Source of the DNA: Stappia albiluteola
Lineage (GTDB): Bacteria > Pseudomonadota > Alphaproteobacteria > Rhizobiales > Stappiaceae
Direction of reading: 5' to 3'
DNA: 64,000 nucleotides
Assembly (NCBI RefSeq): GCF_014050225.1
Contig: NZ_JACFXV010000063.1
Span: 89,635 to 153,634, forward strand
A model generated the notes under the pieces. The model did not search any database. It saw only the letters and a program-made list of their open reading frames with translations, and had not been told where the DNA came from. The position numbers and the translations under genes were made by a program. Below are positions 60,901 to 64,000 of the stretch, one piece after another (the stretch's first letter is position 1; each line of letters starts with the position of its first letter).

Positions 60901-62746
60901 CATGTCGGGCGACGTCTTCGGTAACGGCATGCTGCTTTCCAGGGAGATCAGGCTGCTGGCGGCTTTCGACCATCGCGACATCTTCCTCGATCCGGACCCG
61001 GATCCTGAAAGGAGCTGGGCGGAACGCAAGCGCGTCTTCGACCTCGGGCGTTCCTCGTGGAACGACTACGACCAGGGCGTGATCTCGCAGGGCGGCGGCG
61101 TCTTTTCGCGCAGTTCCAAGTCCATCCCGCTGTCGCCGGAGGTTCAGGCGATGCTCGGCGTGACGCGACCGAAGGCGACGCCGCAGGAGGTGATGAATGC
61201 GATCCTGAAGATGCAGGTCGACCTGTTGTGGTTCGGCGGCATCGGCACCTACGTCCGTTCCAGCGAGGAAACGGACGCCGACGTTGGCGACAAGGCAAAC
61301 GACCCGATCCGTGTGACTGCGGCCGAACTCGGCGCCAAGGTCGTCGGCGAAGGCGCCAATCTCGGCATGACGCAGAAGGCGCGTATCGAGTTCCATCGCC
61401 ACGGCGGGCGCTGCAACTCCGATGCGATCGATAACTCGGCCGGCGTGAATTCTTCCGACATGGAGGTCAACATCAAGATCGCGCTGGGCGCGGCCGTGCG
61501 CTCGGGCAAGCTCGACACGCCGGCGCGCAACCGGCTGCTGGTGGACATGACCGACGAGGTCGCGTCGCTGGTTCTGCGCAACAACTATCTCCAGACGCTT
61601 GCGATCAGCATTGCCGAACGCAGGGGAATGGAGGATTTCGGCTATCAGGGGCGGATGATGCAGCGCCTCGAGGCGGCAGGCCATCTCGACCGCTCGGTCG
61701 AGGAACTGCCGGACGATGCCCAGCTTCGGTCGATGGAAAAGGCGGGCCAGACACTGACCCGCGCGGAACTCGGCGTGCTCCTTGCCTATGGCAAGATTCC
61801 GCTTTTCGACGAACTGGTCGCGAGTTCCGTGCCCGACGACGAGTACCTGGCGCGCGAGCTGTTCCGGTATTTCCCGCAGGCCATGCAGGATAACTATGCG
61901 GAGGAGATCTCCGGCCACAGGCTGCGGCGCGAGATCATCGCCACGATGCTTGCCAATTCCATGATCAACCGGGGCGGTCCCACCTACATCACCCGCATTT
62001 CCGACCAGACGGGCGCGGAAGCTCCTCAGATCGCCCAGGCCTTCGCCGCGGTGCGCGACGCTTACGGACTGACGGCCCTGAACGGCGAAATCGATGCGCT
62101 GGATGCCGTCATTTCCGGCCCGTTGCAGCTTGAGCTCTATACGGCCGTGCAGGATCTCGTGCTGGATCAGACGGTCTGGTTCCTGCGCAACGTTTCCTTC
62201 GAAGAAGGCATCGCCGCCATCGTCGACCGATTCCGGAAGGGCATACTCGAACTTTCGCCGAAGCTGCTCGGCATCGTGTCGGAGGGAATGCACAACACGC
62301 TGGCGGCCGAGATCGACCGTTTCGCCGGAGGCGGTGTGCCGAAGGAACTGGCGGAACGGATTGCGACGCTTCCAGGTGAGGCGGCCATTCCGGATATCGT
62401 GCTCGTATCGGAAGAAACCGGCGAGCCGCTGATGGAGGTGGCGCAGACCTATTTCGCGGCAGCCGCCCATTTCCGGCTCGGTGCGATGGATCAGGCGGCG
62501 CGTGCCATGGAAGTCCGCGACTACTATGACGGGCTGGCGCTTGACCGTGCGCGGGCGACCTTGTCCGCCGCCCACCGTCGTATCACGGCGGAAGCCTTGT
62601 CGAACGGCGGGTTCTCCAGCTGGCTGTCTGATAATGAAGGGCGGGTCGGGCGCACGGCGCGCGCCGCCGGTGAAATCATCGAGGGCGACCTGACCGTCTC
62701 GAAATTCTCCGTTGCCGCAAGCCTGCTTGCTGAACTGGCGCGCTAG
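57947..62746 (+). CDS. gdh: NAD-specific glutamate dehydrogenase, large (180-kDa) type
   Basis: A 1599-residue catabolic glutamate dehydrogenase of the L_180 class: glutamate plus NAD to 2-oxoglutarate plus ammonia. Long N-terminal ACT-like regulatory domains (about 30-500) precede the catalytic part. The latter contains VARGGLRWSDRPQDFRTE, the GAKGGFVPK active-site Lys (about residue 850), GDMSGDVFGNGML and VVGEGANLGMTQKARIEF. Length is near the usual 1600. GGGGG precedes the ATG. An antisense frame of 1741 codons overlaps it and is an artefact. Confidence 0.96.
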   Translation: MPEAKEQAKARLIDAVVTKLDPEIGSFAREFYARGAAEDLVTYSRDELAAFAAEAWKDIAKHPVGTHRVKVFNPKFKVDANRAGDVTVVEVVNDNMPFLVDSVMAELQDFGSEVQLVLHPILAVERDDDGNMVAFHGKGDLPGDAEARRESLIHIHVARIDAEGERQTLLERLDAVMRDVRRAVDDWQSMRGRLQEAISTYKDAPPPFAVDELAEAVQFLEWVEADNFILLGMREYYFEGGPTRGELSHKKGSGLGLLADPNVRVLRRGSEFVVMTPEIREFLMKPEPLIIAKANVKSRVHRRVHMDYIGVKLFDENGELSGELRIVGLFTSTAYTLSARNIPYLRRKVDGVLLRAGYDPDSHSGRALLTILEGYPRDELFQIDIDLLYEYSIAILQLEERPRIRILARRDKFDRYVSILCFVPRDRYTTEVRLKIGGYLAEVYDGRLSAWYVTYPEGPLARVHFIIGRDEGETPNPSQDELEQSVGEIVRTWNDDLREVLRQAYGGNRAVEEARRYGEAFQAGYREIYPAEIALQDIKAVERLSKRRDTTIRFVRRSGTDGGQIFLKVFHFETPIPLSARVPILENMGFRVINERTYRITPADRPLAYLHEMTLAPASGAGLDLNDDLKERLEALFSAVWHQRAESDGYNTLVLSGGLAWRDIAMLRALSRYLRQAGIRYSEDYMWGTLNRYPAIAAELVNLFHLRFDPGHEAEDRSLGAARVEQQLSAAFDQVESLDDDRILRRFQNVIDAMLRTNFFQLDSHGQPKPTFAFKLDPRRLEELPRPRPFREIFVYSPRLEGVHLRFGKVARGGLRWSDRPQDFRTEILGLVKAQQVKNAVIVPVGAKGGFVPKWLPAGGSREEVFAEGTEAYKIFVSSMLDITDNLDGDTVWPPELVVRHDDDDPYLVVAADKGTATFSDTANAISESRNFWLGDAFASGGSAGYDHKKMGITARGAWEAVKRHFREMDRDIQKEPFTVAGVGDMSGDVFGNGMLLSREIRLLAAFDHRDIFLDPDPDPERSWAERKRVFDLGRSSWNDYDQGVISQGGGVFSRSSKSIPLSPEVQAMLGVTRPKATPQEVMNAILKMQVDLLWFGGIGTYVRSSEETDADVGDKANDPIRVTAAELGAKVVGEGANLGMTQKARIEFHRHGGRCNSDAIDNSAGVNSSDMEVNIKIALGAAVRSGKLDTPARNRLLVDMTDEVASLVLRNNYLQTLAISIAERRGMEDFGYQGRMMQRLEAAGHLDRSVEELPDDAQLRSMEKAGQTLTRAELGVLLAYGKIPLFDELVASSVPDDEYLARELFRYFPQAMQDNYAEEISGHRLRREIIATMLANSMINRGGPTYITRISDQTGAEAPQIAQAFAAVRDAYGLTALNGEIDALDAVISGPLQLELYTAVQDLVLDQTVWFLRNVSFEEGIAAIVDRFRKGILELSPKLLGIVSEGMHNTLAAEIDRFAGGGVPKELAERIATLPGEAAIPDIVLVSEETGEPLMEVAQTYFAAAAHFRLGAMDQAARAMEVRDYYDGLALDRARATLSAAHRRITAEALSNGGFSSWLSDNEGRVGRTARAAGEIIEGDLTVSKFSVAASLLAELAR

Positions 62747-62758
62747 GTCCTTGCCCTG

Positions 62759-64000
62759 ATGTTGCAAACCGACGTTGCCCGGCCTGCCGCCGATCGCAAG
62801 GCGATCTACGGCTGGCTGTTCTTCGACTGGGCGACCCAGCCCGTGCACACGCTGGTGACGACCTTCGTCTTCGGTCCCTACTTTGCGTCGGCGGTCGCGT
62901 CCAACCCTGCCGAGGGCCAGGCCCTTTGGGGCTATGCCACCGCCGCCGCCGGACTGATGATTGCCATCCTGGCACCGGTGCTCGGCGCGATCGCCGATCG
63001 TACGGGCGCGCGCAAACCGTGGATCGCGGCCTTCTCGCTGCCACTCGTCGTCGGCTGCTTGATGCTCTGGTGGACGGCGCCCGGCTCTTCCCATGCCGTT
63101 GTCGTGGCACTGATCGGCTTTGTGATCGCGACCCTCGGCGTTGAATTCGCAACCGTCTTCAACAACGCGATGATGCCGGACCTCGTGCCGCGCGAAAGGC
63201 TGGGGCGGCTATCTGGGTCCGGCTGGGCGCTCGGCTATGCGGGCGGGCTCTTGTCTCTCGTCGTGGCTCTCGGCCTGATGGCGTCCGACCCGCATACGGG
63301 CCGAACCCTGCTCGGGCTTGAGCCGATTTTCGGTCTCGATCCGGCGACACGGGCCGGTGACCGCGCCTCAGGCCCGTTCTCGGCGCTCTGGTATGCCGTC
63401 TTCGTGCTGCCGCTCTTCCTGTTCACGCCGGACGTGCCGCGCCGGGCGCCGCTGGCGGGTTCGGTTCGTGCCGGTCTCGCAAGCCTCAAGGCGACTTTCG
63501 CGAGCGCGCGTGCGCGGCGGCCGATGCTTTTGTTCCTGATCGCCAACATGGTCTACAAGGACGGGCTTGTGGCGCTGTTCGCCTTTGGCGGCATCTATGC
63601 GGCCGGCGTGCTTGGCTGGTCCAGCATCGAGATCGGCATCTTCGGCATTTTCCTCACGATCACCGGCACGCTCGGCGCGGTTCTCGGCGGCAGGTTCGAC
63701 GATGTTTTCGGCCCGAAGGCGGTTATTTCCGCCGCGCTGCTGATCCTGATCTTCTGCGGCATCGGCCTCGTCTCGGTGGACAGGGACACGATCCTCTTCG
63801 TCATCGACACGGCGCCGAAGACCGGAACGGCCCTGTTCTCGTCGCCGCCGGAGATCGCCTTCCTGGCGCTTGGCGGCTTGCTTGGGGCTGCGGCCGGCCC
63901 GCTTCAGGCCGCCTCGCGCACGCTCCTCGTCCATCTCGCCCCGCGCGGCGAGGTGACGCAGTATTTCGGTCTCTTCGCCTTGTCGGGAAAGATCACCAGT
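62759..64000 (+). CDS. UMF1-type MFS transporter, 3' end outside the window
   Basis: At least 414 residues, running off the right edge with no stop. It starts MLQTDVARPAADRKAIYGWL, followed by FFDWATQPVHTLVTTFVFGP, the hallmark of the UMF1/Atg22-like MFS group. Later helices include AILAPVLGAIADRTGARKPW and VTIFGIFLTITGTLGAVLGG-like text. The group is common in rhizobia with unknown substrate. It begins 12 bp after the gdh stop and is probably co-transcribed. Confidence 0.85.
   Translation, partial: MLQTDVARPAADRKAIYGWLFFDWATQPVHTLVTTFVFGPYFASAVASNPAEGQALWGYATAAAGLMIAILAPVLGAIADRTGARKPWIAAFSLPLVVGCLMLWWTAPGSSHAVVVALIGFVIATLGVEFATVFNNAMMPDLVPRERLGRLSGSGWALGYAGGLLSLVVALGLMASDPHTGRTLLGLEPIFGLDPATRAGDRASGPFSALWYAVFVLPLFLFTPDVPRRAPLAGSVRAGLASLKATFASARARRPMLLFLIANMVYKDGLVALFAFGGIYAAGVLGWSSIEIGIFGIFLTITGTLGAVLGGRFDDVFGPKAVISAALLILIFCGIGLVSVDRDTILFVIDTAPKTGTALFSSPPEIAFLALGGLLGAAAGPLQAASRTLLVHLAPRGEVTQYFGLFALSGKITS

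Noticed and set aside
57869-63094. 1741-codon antisense frame over gdh
   Set aside because: It is fully antisense to a well-recognised 1599-residue enzyme. High GC at third positions creates such stop-free frames, and its translation is repetitive Arg/His/Asp/Gly text without family features.
1-64000. tRNA, rRNA or CRISPR array
   Set aside because: I looked through the intergenic stretches for cloverleaf-type and regularly spaced repeat patterns and found none; the gaps are mostly short and are explained by promoters and terminators.

Overview
The window looks like a chromosomal segment of a rhizobial alphaproteobacterium (Rhizobiaceae, Sinorhizobium/Ensifer/Rhizobium/Shinella type). It is GC-rich, and third-position GC is high enough to create long antisense open frames. 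It carries ethylmalonyl-CoA pathway genes (ccr, ecm, a malyl-CoA lyase/thioesterase homologue), a 1599-residue NAD-glutamate dehydrogenase, a CenR-type regulator, an isoquinoline-1-oxidoreductase-like molybdoenzyme, a TIGR02302 protein and core cell-division genes. The species cannot be named from the sequence alone.

Layout. Bases 1-1030 form an AT-rich island with the 3' end of an anti-phage dCTP deaminase (AvcD-like) gene and a 66-residue ORF. Bases 1070-10136 hold an acyl-CoA synthetase, a 53-residue ORF with its own terminator, a CAP lipoprotein coupled to an MscS channel, and divergent ccr/ecm. Bases 10144-20820 carry envelope and RNA-metabolism genes: an orphan solute-binding protein, an SH3b/proline-rich protein, a GH25 lysozyme, xth, a quinone oxidoreductase, a SpoU methyltransferase, an ECF sigma factor, an IalB protein, rlmN and a cold-shock protein. 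Bases 21079-26753 hold a dienelactone hydrolase/DUF1194 pair, iorAB with a divergent TetR gene sharing a palindromic operator, and an unusually AT-rich membrane-protein gene. Bases 26760-36034 carry DUF1232, DUF4399, typA, a MarR/MFS efflux operon, lptM-lysA and the TIGR02302 gene. Bases 36101-52997 are mostly core functions: a receiver protein, hpt, a zinc-ribbon gene, ftsEX, a YdcF protein, plsC, a ChaC-like enzyme, DUF2125, an EamA exporter, the malyl-CoA enzyme, the dapF-mtaB-ftsY-yciB cluster, an L,D-transpeptidase, cenR and a cyclic-nucleotide-binding protein. Bases 53065-64000 hold ohr and ohrR with a 262-bp transposon-like element between them, msrQ, argC-leuD, an AhpD-like protein, gdh and a truncated MFS gene.

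How it works together. ccr, ecm and the malyl-CoA enzyme belong to acetyl-CoA (acetate, polyhydroxybutyrate) assimilation, and the acyl-CoA synthetase could feed acyl-CoA into it. lysA, dapF, argC and leuD make amino acids and meso-diaminopimelate. ftsEX, the L,D-transpeptidase, GH25, TIGR02302 and cenR act on envelope and division; a CtrA-type TTAA-N7-TTAAC box lies just before ftsE. ohr/ohrR, the AhpD-like protein and msrQ are oxidative-stress functions.

The items most worth a second look are the AvcD-like edge locus with its extra small ORF, the transposon-like element in the ohr-ohrR promoter region, the AT-rich relative of a resident membrane protein at 26319, the 53-residue gene missed by length cut-offs, and the operator palindromes before the TetR and MarR genes. 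No tRNA, rRNA, CRISPR array or complete mobile element was recognised.
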